A stretch of DNA of 64,000 nucleotides from Spirochaetaceae bacterium (lineage in GTDB: Bacteria; Spirochaetota; Spirochaetia; SZUA-6; Bin103), in contig JAPPGB010000054.1 in the NCBI GenBank assembly GCA_028821475.1, positions 1 through 64,000 of the forward strand, given 5' to 3'. This document shows, piece by piece, positions 57,577 through 64,000 of this stretch; position 1 is the first letter of the stretch, and every line of letters begins with the position of its first letter. The notes beneath the pieces are model-generated. The model had not been told where the DNA came from. It saw nothing but the letters and a program-made list of their open reading frames with translations, and searched no databases. The position numbers were made by a program, and so were the translations under genes.

Positions 57577-59112
57577 ATGAACGCCGTAGAACAGTTACAT
57601 CCGCTGGAAATCCGTACCCTGCGCGCGGTCGCCGGGGATGCGCCGTTCACGGGTGCCGACGTGATAGCGGCGGCCGGGATGATTCTGGGACAGTGCAACC
57701 AAGCCTTCAGTTGGCTGCTGGACAAGGGGCTGATCGCGGAGCGCGAGCGGGTCCGGGAGGTGCGCTACGAGCTGACCGAACTGGGCGAGCAGTACCGCCG
57801 CGACGGGTTGCCGGAGGAGCGCATGGTGGCCCTGCTGCGCGACACCGGGCCGTTGCCGATGCCGGAGATTGCCGCCCGGCTGGGGCTGCAGCAGCGCGAT
57901 GTCGGATCGGCCTACGGCGCCCTGGCGCGGGAAGGCGTGCTGGCTATGGACGGTGGCCGGCAGGTGAGCGCGGCCGGCGGCGACAGCGCGCGTGTGGCCA
58001 CCGTACGCGGGCTTCTGGAGCGGCTGGGCGGCGGCGTGGCGGCCGACGCGCTGAGCGAAGCGGAGCGCGCGCAGGCGGCGGCACTGAGCCGCAAGCGGGG
58101 GGCGGCGCGCGGCGTGTTTCGCGCCACCGAGACCGAGACGGTGAGCTATGTGCTGACCGCGGCTGGAGAAGAGATGCGGCGCGCGGCGGCGGAAGCCGGC
58201 CTCAGCGGCGTGGAGGTGGGGGCGCTGACGCAGGACATGCTGGCCGACGGCTCGTGGCGCGAGGTGCAGTTCCGCCGCTACAATGTCAACTCGCCGCCGG
58301 GCCGGGTGCTGCTCGGGCGGCGCAACCCGTACACCGCCTACCTTGACCGGGTGCGCGACCAGCTCACCGCGCTCGGCTTCGAGGAGTTCGACGGGCCGCT
58401 GGTGGAGACCAACTTCTGGTGCTGCGACGCGCTGTTCATGCCGCAGTTCCACGCCGCCCGCGACGAGCACGACGTGTACTTCATCAAGGAGCCGCGCCAC
58501 GCCAGCGGCCTGCCGGAGCCCTACCTGCAGCGGGTCGCGGCCACCCACGCCGACGGCTGGCAGACCGGCAGCCGCGGCTGGGGCTACCGGTTCGACCCCG
58601 ACTTCGCGCGCCGCACCATCCTGCGCAGCCACGGCACCGTGGTGTCCGCCAAGACCCTTACCCGCGCCAAGGTGCCGGGCAAGTACTTCGGCATCATGCG
58701 CTGCTTCCGGCCCGACGACGTGGACGCCTCGCACCTGGCCGACTTCTACCAGACCGAGGGTATCGTCCTCGGCGAGCAGGTCAACCTGAAAACCCTGCTC
58801 GGGTTGCTCAAGCTGTTCGCCGAGGAGGTGGCCGGCGCGGCCAGCGCCGACGTGCGCTACGAGCCCGCCTACTTTCCGTTCACGGAGCCGTCGGTGGAGG
58901 TGTTCATCCGCCACCCCACGGTGGGCTGGATCGAACTCGGCGGGTCGGGAATTTTTCGCCCCGAGGTGACCCGCCCGCTCGGAGTAGACGTGCCGGTGCT
59001 GGCGTGGGGCCTGGGCATCGACCGCATGGCGATGATGTCGCTGGGCATCGATGACATCCGCGACCTGTTCTCGCCCGACCTGGACCAGGTGCGTCGGCGC
59101 GTGGCGCACTGA
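57577..59112 (+). CDS. pheS: Phenylalanyl-tRNA synthetase alpha chain, archaeal/eukaryotic type
   Basis: 511 residues, the archaeal/eukaryotic length (bacterial PheS about 330). Residues 1-~230 form winged-helix-like units (IRTLRAVAGDAPFTGADVIA, YELTELGEQYRRDGLPEE). The class II core follows: NPYTAYLDRVRDQLTALGFE, DGPLVETNFWCCDALFMPQF, RTILRSHGTVVSAK, YFGIMRCFRPDD, and at the end WIELGGSGIFRPEVTRPLG with LAWGLGIDRMAMM (motif 3). This PheRS type is known from spirochaetes such as Borrelia and Treponema. pheT follows. Confidence 0.95.
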   Translation: MNAVEQLHPLEIRTLRAVAGDAPFTGADVIAAAGMILGQCNQAFSWLLDKGLIAERERVREVRYELTELGEQYRRDGLPEERMVALLRDTGPLPMPEIAARLGLQQRDVGSAYGALAREGVLAMDGGRQVSAAGGDSARVATVRGLLERLGGGVAADALSEAERAQAAALSRKRGAARGVFRATETETVSYVLTAAGEEMRRAAAEAGLSGVEVGALTQDMLADGSWREVQFRRYNVNSPPGRVLLGRRNPYTAYLDRVRDQLTALGFEEFDGPLVETNFWCCDALFMPQFHAARDEHDVYFIKEPRHASGLPEPYLQRVAATHADGWQTGSRGWGYRFDPDFARRTILRSHGTVVSAKTLTRAKVPGKYFGIMRCFRPDDVDASHLADFYQTEGIVLGEQVNLKTLLGLLKLFAEEVAGAASADVRYEPAYFPFTEPSVEVFIRHPTVGWIELGGSGIFRPEVTRPLGVDVPVLAWGLGIDRMAMMSLGIDDIRDLFSPDLDQVRRRVAH

Positions 59113-59123
59113 GCGGGAGAACC

Positions 59124-59222
59124 ATGCCGACCGTTGACGGACGAGACGAGTTGCTCGCCGGGCTGTTGGGCGCCGCGGTGCCGGGTGGCACGCAGAGCGA
59201 GAGGATCGATGCCGACTATTGA
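59124..59222 (+). pseudogene. Partial duplicate of the pheT 5' end (32-codon minigene)
   Basis: The frame MPTVDGRDELLAGLLGAAVP repeats, with a few changes, the first 20 codons of pheT (59209-59268) at a distance of 85 bp, and then runs to a stop at 59220-59222, past the pheT start. It has its own weak site (GCGGGAGAACC). It contains no Phe codons, so it is not a classic attenuation leader. It looks like a tandem duplication left when pheT shifted its start. Confidence 0.65.
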
Positions 59223-60963
59223 CGTACGGGACGAGTTGCTCGCCAGCCTGCTAGGCGCCGCGGTGCCGGCGGACGATGAGCTGGAGCGGCTGCTGTCCAC
59301 CGCCAAGGCGGAGGTGGAGGGCTACGATCCGGCTACCGGCGTGCGCCGGGTCGAACTCAAGGACACCAGCCGGCCCGACCTGTGGACCACCCCCGGGCTG
59401 GCCCGCCACCTGCGCTGCTACCGCGGCGACGCGCTGCCCGACTACCCGTTCGTATCCACCGGCGCGGCGCCGCCGGACACCGGTGAACGGGTGGTGGAGG
59501 TAGACCCGGCGCTGGAGACGATCCGGCCCTGCATCGCCGCGTTCACGGCCGCCGGGCCGCCGGTCGGCGAGGCGCTGCTGCTGGAGCTGATCCAGTCGCA
59601 GGAGAAGCTGTCCGACAGCTACGGCCAGCGCCGCCGCGCCATCGCCATGGGCCTGTACCGCGCCGCCGCCATCGAGTGGCCGGTGCGCTACCGCGCCGCG
59701 TCGCCGGACACCACCCGCTTCGTGCCGCTCGGCTTCGAGCACGAGTTGTCGCTGACCGAGATACTCGACCACCACCCCAAGGGGAAGGAATATGGTCACA
59801 TCGTGCGCGGGCAGCCGGCGTTCCCCTACCTGGAGGACGCCGCCGGCGCCACGCTGTCGTTCCCGCCGGTGATCAACAGCGCCGGTCTCGGCAGCGTCGA
59901 AGTGGGCGACGACTACTTCTTTGTCGAATTGACGGGGCCGCACCTGGACACACTGCTGCTGGTGGCCTCGATCGCCGCCTGCGATCTGGCCGACGCCGGC
60001 TACGCCATCAAGCCGGTGCTGGTCCGCTACCCCTACCACACCGCCCACGGCCGCGACGTGGTGACGCCGCGCTACTTCCAGGCGGAGACCCGCATCGAGT
60101 TGGCGGCCGCCGAACGCCTGCTCGGCGAGACGATCGCCCCCGAGGAGGGGCGCCGGCTGGTGCAGCGCATGGGCAGCCGAGCGCGCGTGGAAGGATCTTC
60201 GGTGGTGGTGACCCCGCCGCCCTACCGCAACGACTTCATGCACGCCGTCGACGTGGTGGAGGAAATCGCCATCGGGCGCGGGCTCGGCAGCTTCGAGCCG
60301 GAGCTGCCGGACGAGTTCACGCCCGGCCACCTGACCGAGCAGACCCGCTTCGGGCGCGCGGCACGCGACGTGCTGGTGGGGCTCGGCTACCAGGAGATGA
60401 TCTTCAACTACCTCGGCGCGCGCCGCGACTACACCGAGCGCATGAACGCGCCCGACCGGGTGCTGGTGGAGGTGGCCAACCCGATGACCGAGAACTACGC
60501 CGTGGTGCGCGACTCGATCATCCCCTGCCTGCTCGCCGCCGAGATGAGCTCCCAGAACGCCGCCTACCCGCACCACATGTTCGAGGTCGGCAAGGTGGCG
60601 CTGCCCGACGACGCCGACCCCACCGGCTCGCGCACCGTCGACGCCTGTACGCTGCTGGTGGCGGACCGCGCCGCCGGCTTCAACGACGCCAGCGCCCACC
60701 TCGCCGCGCTGCTGTTCTACCTCGGCGCCGAGCACCGCCTCATCGAGCTGGACGACCCCCGCTTCATCCCCGGCCGCGCCGCCCGCGTCGAGGCCGCCTC
60801 CCCGGCCGCCTCCGCCGCGGAAGGCGGCGAGCGCACCTGGACCCCGATCGGCGTGCTCGGCGAACTGCACCCCGCCGTGCTGGAGCACTGGTCGATCGGC
60901 ATGCCCTGCGCCACCGTCGAGCTCCACCTCGACCCCCTGCGCACCACCCTGCACGGCACCTGA
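59209..60963 (+). CDS. pheT: Phenylalanyl-tRNA synthetase beta chain, archaeal/eukaryotic type
   Basis: 584 residues from the ATG at 59209, with GAGAGG in front. Landmarks are EVEGYDPATGVRRVELKDTSRPDLW and GLARHLRCYRG (N-terminal domain), ETIRPCIAAFTAAG, FVPLGFEHELSLTEILDHHPKGKEYG, then VTPPPYRNDFMHAVDVVEEIAIGRG (B5-like) and NPMTENYAVVRDSIIPCLLA with HHMFEVGKVAL (core). There is no EMAP/tRNA-binding N-domain of the bacterial type, as expected for this class. It forms the (alpha beta)2 enzyme with PheS, whose gene ends 96 bp upstream; a duplicate of the pheT 5' end fills that gap. Confidence 0.95.
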   Translation: MPTIDVRDELLASLLGAAVPADDELERLLSTAKAEVEGYDPATGVRRVELKDTSRPDLWTTPGLARHLRCYRGDALPDYPFVSTGAAPPDTGERVVEVDPALETIRPCIAAFTAAGPPVGEALLLELIQSQEKLSDSYGQRRRAIAMGLYRAAAIEWPVRYRAASPDTTRFVPLGFEHELSLTEILDHHPKGKEYGHIVRGQPAFPYLEDAAGATLSFPPVINSAGLGSVEVGDDYFFVELTGPHLDTLLLVASIAACDLADAGYAIKPVLVRYPYHTAHGRDVVTPRYFQAETRIELAAAERLLGETIAPEEGRRLVQRMGSRARVEGSSVVVTPPPYRNDFMHAVDVVEEIAIGRGLGSFEPELPDEFTPGHLTEQTRFGRAARDVLVGLGYQEMIFNYLGARRDYTERMNAPDRVLVEVANPMTENYAVVRDSIIPCLLAAEMSSQNAAYPHHMFEVGKVALPDDADPTGSRTVDACTLLVADRAAGFNDASAHLAALLFYLGAEHRLIELDDPRFIPGRAARVEAASPAASAAEGGERTWTPIGVLGELHPAVLEHWSIGMPCATVELHLDPLRTTLHGT

Positions 60964-60990
60964 GCCGACGCCCGTTGCGCCCTGTCCTTG

Positions 60991-61012
60991 GAGATATATC
61001 TCATGGTATACT
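60991..61012 (+). promoter_or_regulatory. vapBC promoter/operator
   Basis: A perfect 12-bp palindrome GAGATATATCTC (60991-61002) is followed by a -10 box TATACT (61007-61012). Transcription would start at about 61019, two or three bases before the vapB ATG. No good -35 box is seen. The palindrome is where a VapB dimer would bind to repress. Confidence 0.55.
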
Positions 61013-61021
61013 GCTCCGAGG

Positions 61022-61273
61022 ATGGAATTCGTGGGGAAGACGGGTAGCTATCGAGGCATCGCCAAGGTGTTCTGGAGCGGGAGAAGTCAGGCGGTCAGGT
61101 TACCGGCGGCGTGTCGGTTCGAGACCTCCGAGGTCGAGGTGATCAAGGAGGGAGACCAGGTCACCCTGCGTCCACGCGGGAAGAACTGGCGTGCCTACTT
61201 CGACCGGGACACGCGCGGGTCACTGCCGGCAAGGCAGCAGCCGCCGCTTGAAGAGCGGGACCAGCTTCGTTGA
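61022..61273 (+). CDS. vapB: Type II antitoxin VapB (AbrB/MazE-type)
   Basis: 83 residues from the ATG at 61022. AKVFWSGRSQAVRLPAACRF is the swapped-hairpin AbrB pattern (F-x-[ST]-G-x-SQAVRLP), followed by VEVIKEGDQVTLRPR. The charged C-terminus (RQQPPLEERDQLR) would neutralise VapC. The stop overlaps the vapC start by 4 bp (TTGA). An upstream palindrome fits autoregulation. The Tyr/Asp region NWRAYFDRDT is typical of VapB before the toxin-binding tail. Confidence 0.92.
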   Translation: MEFVGKTGSYRGIAKVFWSGRSQAVRLPAACRFETSEVEVIKEGDQVTLRPRGKNWRAYFDRDTRGSLPARQQPPLEERDQLR

Positions 61274-61665
61274 GATACATGCTCGATACCAATATCTGTA
61301 TCTACGTCATCAACGAGCGCGATCACGGTGTCCGGGAACGGTTCGAGGAACACTCCGCCCGGATATGCATCTCGTCAATCACGTACGCGGAGCTGTGCTA
61401 CGGGGTCGTGAATTCGGCTCACATCGAGCGCAACACACGGGAGCTGGACGCGTTTCGGCTCGACCTGGAGATCCAGCCGTTCGGGGCGGAGGCGGGGATG
61501 CACTACGCGGAAATCCGGCGTGCCTTGCGGCAGCGCGGCACCGCGATCGGCGCCAACGCCCTCCTCCTTGCAGCCCATGCCCGCAGCCTGGGCGCTGTCC
61601 TGGTCACCAACAACCGCAACGAGTTCGACCGGGTGCCGGAACTGAACGTCGAGAACTGGGTATGA
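61270..61665 (+). CDS. vapC: Type II toxin VapC (PIN domain) with one catalytic Asp replaced
   Basis: 131 residues from a TTG overlapping vapB; ATG at 61279 is an alternative. MLDTNICIYVIN gives the first PIN Asp, SSITYAELCYGV the Glu, and LVTNNRNEFDRVP the late TNNxxEFxRV motif. The third acidic residue, normally in I-G-x-x-D-x-L-I-A-A, is Ala here (IGANALLLAA). Because metal binding needs this Asp, RNase activity is probably lost or reduced unless the residue is a sequencing change (GCC for GAC). VapC of this subgroup cuts initiator tRNA(fMet) or other RNAs. Confidence 0.92.
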   Translation: MRYMLDTNICIYVINERDHGVRERFEEHSARICISSITYAELCYGVVNSAHIERNTRELDAFRLDLEIQPFGAEAGMHYAEIRRALRQRGTAIGANALLLAAHARSLGAVLVTNNRNEFDRVPELNVENWV

Positions 61666-62136
61666 AGATCATACCTGGACGGCCCGTTCGCCCGTTGGCG
61701 AGTGCTTTGGAGACGTCATGCTGACCCGCATCGAGCTGCAGTCCTATCTGCTGCCACCGGAGGATGCCCAGCTCAGGTTCCCGGACGAATTCTGGCCGGA
61801 GCAGCGGCAGGAGTACGGTGACAGTCCGGTTCCTGCTGATCTGTGAGGCGCAGACCCGAAGCAGAGGTTGCGGGAGGTGCTGCTGAGCGCGGGAGGGCAG
61901 CGCGGCGTCCGGCGCAGAAAGAGATTCATCGCAGGGTTCGGCGGGCTCCGCAGGCAGCTCACGGAGAATCTGCCGCTCGGCGGACCCTTGGAGCAGGTGC
62001 CGCATGGGTGCGATTCCGCAACGATGTTTTCGGGGTGGTGAGAACCCGACTGGGCGGTTGATGCTGCCGGCGTCGGAGCGGGGGTGCGGAGCGTCGTCTC
62101 CGTTGGCGGCGGTGGGCGGAGCGCGTATGATGGGCC
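61666..62136 (+). other. Stretch between VapBC and HEPN/MNT with possible decayed gene
   Basis: 471 bp. A small frame at 61718-61846 (42 codons, MLTRIELQSYLLPPEDAQ) has no clear ribosome site and no recognisable family. A second frame, open from 61853 to 62041, reads basic sequence (QRLREVLLSAGG, RRRKRFIAGFGG, LPLGGPLEQVP) that looks like a protein end in a different frame. They could be parts of one broken gene. No terminator is seen. Confidence 0.3.
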
Positions 62137-62580
62137 ATGGCAGAGAGAAGCGGCGACTGGTTTCGGCAGGCGCGGCGCGATCTCGACAGTGCCCGAGCAC
62201 AGCGGGCGGCGGAGTTCTTCGAATGGGCGTGTTTCATTTCCCAGCAGGCGAGCGAGAAGGCGCTGAAGGCGGCGTTGCAGAAGCTCGGCGGCGAGGCCTG
62301 GGGCCACTCGATTGCCGATCTGCTCAGAACGCTGAAGGAACGGGTGGAGGTGCCCGCCGACCTGCACGTCTCGGCCGTCAACCTGGACCGTTACTATATT
62401 CCCTCCCGCTACCCCAACGGCTGGGCGGGCGGCAGTCCCGCCGACTACTTCACGGATGAGGACGCAGATGGCGCGATCGGTCATTCAGAAGCAATCCTGC
62501 GGTTCTGTGAAGGTGTTCTGGCTGGACCGGGACCTGCTGAAGTGCCGGATCAGGAAGGCGGCGAGGAACCTGAGTCGTGA
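62137..62580 (+). CDS. HEPN-domain protein, toxin-type partner of an MNT nucleotidyltransferase
   Basis: 147 residues. WFRQARRDLDSARAQRAAEFFEWACFISQQASEKALKAAL is the HEPN four-helix start. YYIPSRYPNGWAGGSPADYFT and DGAIGHSEAILRFCEG are the usual end of this subgroup. After residue ~125 the protein continues (GVLAGPGPAEVPDQEGG) into sequence that overlaps the next gene and is probably a read-on extension after stop-codon loss. HEPN proteins of HEPN/MNT pairs are RNases silenced by AMPylation or by complex formation with the MNT partner. Confidence 0.9.
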   Translation: MAERSGDWFRQARRDLDSARAQRAAEFFEWACFISQQASEKALKAALQKLGGEAWGHSIADLLRTLKERVEVPADLHVSAVNLDRYYIPSRYPNGWAGGSPADYFTDEDADGAIGHSEAILRFCEGVLAGPGPAEVPDQEGGEEPES

Positions 62581-62860
62581 CCATGAAGCGGTCGTCCGGG
62601 TTGTCCTGTTCGGTTCGGTGGCTTCCGGCCGCGCCCTTCCGTCAAGCGATGCAGACATCCTCATCGTCGTGCGAGCCTCCGACGTCCCGCTCATCGATCG
62701 CGCCGCCGGGTTTCGTGAATACTTCGCCGACATCGGAGTAGGCGCAGATCTGTTCGTATACACCGAGCAGGAGGTGGCCGCCGGAACCATCCCCCTGGCC
62801 GCCACCGCGCTGCGAACGGGAATCGATCTCGTTTTGTCCAAGCTCTCCCGAGCGCCGTAA
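62468..62860 (+). CDS. MNT-domain nucleotidyltransferase, antitoxin-type partner of the HEPN protein
   Basis: 130 residues from the ATG at 62468; ATG at 62456 is an alternative. VVRVVLFGSVASGRALPSSDADILIVV contains G-S-x(10)-D-x-D, the nucleotidyltransferase active site, and IGVGADLFVYTEQE the third acidic residue. The N-terminal VKVFWLDRDLLKCRIRKAARNL is the normal helix before the catalytic strand. It overlaps the HEPN gene by 113 bp, far more than the few bases usual for such pairs. Its expected role is AMPylation or neutralisation of the HEPN toxin. Confidence 0.9.
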   Translation: MARSVIQKQSCGSVKVFWLDRDLLKCRIRKAARNLSRDHEAVVRVVLFGSVASGRALPSSDADILIVVRASDVPLIDRAAGFREYFADIGVGADLFVYTEQEVAAGTIPLAATALRTGIDLVLSKLSRAP

Positions 62861-62941
62861 TCGCGCCACGAATCAGGTGGTCCGTTCCCGTGCGCCACGG
62901 CAAGCGCAGCTAGCTGAGTAAATGCTCAATAGCCGTTCCGA

Positions 62942-64000
62942 TCATAGGGCGGCGAGGTAGGCGGCGCCGGCCTGGTCGGCGTGGTGGCGGGTCCAGTCGG
63001 CGAGCAGGGTGCGGTGCTGCTGGAGCATGGCCTGGTGCGGCGGCGATGCGGCGAGGTTCACGGTTTCCAGGGGGTCGTCGTGCAGGTCGCACAGCAGCTC
63101 CTCCGAGACGCCGGCGTGGTGGTAGACGCAGTACTTGTAGCGGGCGCTGCGCAGCATCCGCCCGGACACCGTTTCGCTGACGGTGAACACCGGCCACTCC
63201 GGCGCCGGCTCGGCCTGCGCGAGACCCATGAAGCTGCGGCCGGGCAGGCCGGCGGGGGGAGCGACGCCGGCCAGGTCGCACAGGGTGGGCAGCAGGTCGA
63301 TGCCGTTGTTGACCAGGTGGCTGTCGTCGATCCGGCCTGCAGGCACGCGGTCCGGCCAGCGCACCAGCAGCGGCACGTGCGCGGCCGCCTCGTAGAAGGA
63401 GCGCTTCATGGTGAGGCGGTGCTCGCCGTCGTGGTCGCCGTGGTCGCTGGTGAAGATCACTACCGTGTCGCGCTCCAGGCCCGACTCCCGCAGCGCGTCG
63501 AGCACGATGCCGATCTGCCGGTCCACGTCGGCCATGCAGTGACGGTAGAAACCGCGGTACAGGCGCCATTGCCGGTCGCTCCAGGAGTGCGCGCTGCGGC
63601 CGAAGCGGCGGTTCAGGCCCAGCTCCAGGGTCGCCTCGTCGCCGAGCGTGCCGTCGCGGAATTCGCTGATCCAGCGCGGCTCGGCGCGTGTCGGTGCGAG
63701 GTTCTCCGGCAGCGGCGGGGACGCGTCGAGCGTTGCCGGCGCGAAGGAAGGGTGATCGGCGCCGCGCGGCAGCACGTGGCAGATGTCGTGCGGATTGATG
63801 AACGAGGCCCACAGGAAGAACGGCTGCGATGAACGCGCCGGCTCGCTCCCGCGCCGCAGGAGGAATTCGCGGCTGCGCAGCGCCAGCTCCTCGCGCGAGT
63901 CGCCGGTCAGGCTGCGGAAGCCGAACCGTCCCTCCACCTCGGGCGTGAACGCCGGGACGCCCTCGACGTGCAGCTTGCCGCCGTAGACGGTGTCGTAACC
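62942..64000 (-). CDS. Sulfatase, C-terminal part (5' end outside window)
   Basis: The reverse frame is open from the end of the window (353 codons visible including the stop). It starts inside the enzyme, with GYDTVYGGKLHV (the [YF]xTxxxGKxH[LV] motif), then PFFLWASFINPHDICHVLP and VVIFTSDHGDHDGEHRLTMKRSFYE (second metal site). The C-terminus has LLCDLHDDPLETVNLAASP, the usual L-x-D-L-x-x-DP-x-E-x-x-N ending. The catalytic C/S-x-P-x-R lies upstream, outside the window. It is the fourth sulfatase-fold gene in 64 kb. Confidence 0.93.
   Translation of the reverse strand, partial: GYDTVYGGKLHVEGVPAFTPEVEGRFGFRSLTGDSREELALRSREFLLRRGSEPARSSQPFFLWASFINPHDICHVLPRGADHPSFAPATLDASPPLPENLAPTRAEPRWISEFRDGTLGDEATLELGLNRRFGRSAHSWSDRQWRLYRGFYRHCMADVDRQIGIVLDALRESGLERDTVVIFTSDHGDHDGEHRLTMKRSFYEAAAHVPLLVRWPDRVPAGRIDDSHLVNNGIDLLPTLCDLAGVAPPAGLPGRSFMGLAQAEPAPEWPVFTVSETVSGRMLRSARYKYCVYHHAGVSEELLCDLHDDPLETVNLAASPPHQAMLQQHRTLLADWTRHHADQAGAAYLAAL

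Noticed and set aside
59124-59222. Phe-tRNA attenuation leader peptide for pheT
   Set aside because: The peptide has no Phe codons and there is no terminator/antiterminator pair after it; it is better explained as a duplication of the pheT 5' end.
1-64000. CRISPR array, rRNA genes, insertion sequence with transposase, prophage genes
   Set aside because: Looked for regular 25-40 bp spaced repeats, rRNA-conserved stretches, transposase DDE/Y1/serine recombinase motifs and phage structural genes; none seen.

Overview
The window is 64 kb of very GC-rich, densely packed bacterial DNA. The content points to a free-living or host-associated spirochaete or a close relative. PheS and PheT are the archaeal/eukaryotic type that spirochaetes are known to carry. 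AspRS is archaeal-type and sits behind gatCAB. There is an ABC-permease/LolA-like/outer-membrane-barrel trio of the kind seen in diderms. The phylum is an inference; I see no rRNA or ribosomal-protein marker, and no complete tRNA.

Layout. 0-2.7 kb: envelope export trio. 2.75-3.15 kb: broken Fic gene. 3.2-9.1 kb: a forward operon of hydantoinase A, hydantoinase B, an Asp/Glu/hydantoin racemase and a sulfatase. 9.2-20.8 kb: a defence and gene-decay zone with a type III restriction-modification pair (reverse), a Uma2 protein with a coiled-coil repeat tail, a ParD/ParE module, the deleted remains of an oligopeptide ABC transporter operon, and a 1494-residue protein joining a RelE-like domain, an SF1 UvrD-type helicase and a long TPR-like array. 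20.9-29.2 kb: accessory catabolism and membrane genes (Gfo/Idh/MocA oxidoreductase, DUF4389, LarA-like racemase, two sulfatase-fold enzymes with Thr where the catalytic Cys should be, DCC and DoxX proteins). 29.2-32.6 kb: isochorismatase-like hydrolase, MutM, and an AT-richer island with an AAA ATPase plus a small overlapping partner. 33.0-36.0 kb: pntB-pntA2-pntA1 transhydrogenase. 36.2-42 kb: CDGSH protein, bshC, bshA, hemC, hemL. 42-45 kb: proC-proA-proB (reverse). 45.2-49.9 kb: gatC-gatA-gatB-aspS. 50-56.4 kb: HAD phosphatase, lipoprotein, a DAHP synthase/prephenate dehydratase fusion, HD protein, RadC, CaCA antiporter. 56.6-57.4 kb: NYN-domain gene. 57.6-61 kb: pheS-pheT. 61-62.9 kb: VapBC and HEPN/MNT modules. 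62.9 kb to the end: 3' part of a further sulfatase.

How the genes fit together. gatCAB with an AspRS carrying the His/Pro residues of nondiscriminating enzymes supports a tRNA-dependent route to Asn-tRNA. hemC and hemL are consecutive steps of the C5 tetrapyrrole route. bshA and bshC are two of the bacillithiol steps. proB, proA and proC make a full proline pathway. Hydantoinase, racemase and sulfatase look like uptake-and-salvage catabolism of organic N and S compounds.

Two genome-level habits stand out. Conserved enzymes carry low-complexity Gly/Ala/Ser/Pro/Arg inserts (HyuA, helicase, HemC, GatA). Short tandem duplications occur at or near gene starts (bshA, hemC, NYN gene, pheT). All start codons and domain borders are read by eye; no database search was run.
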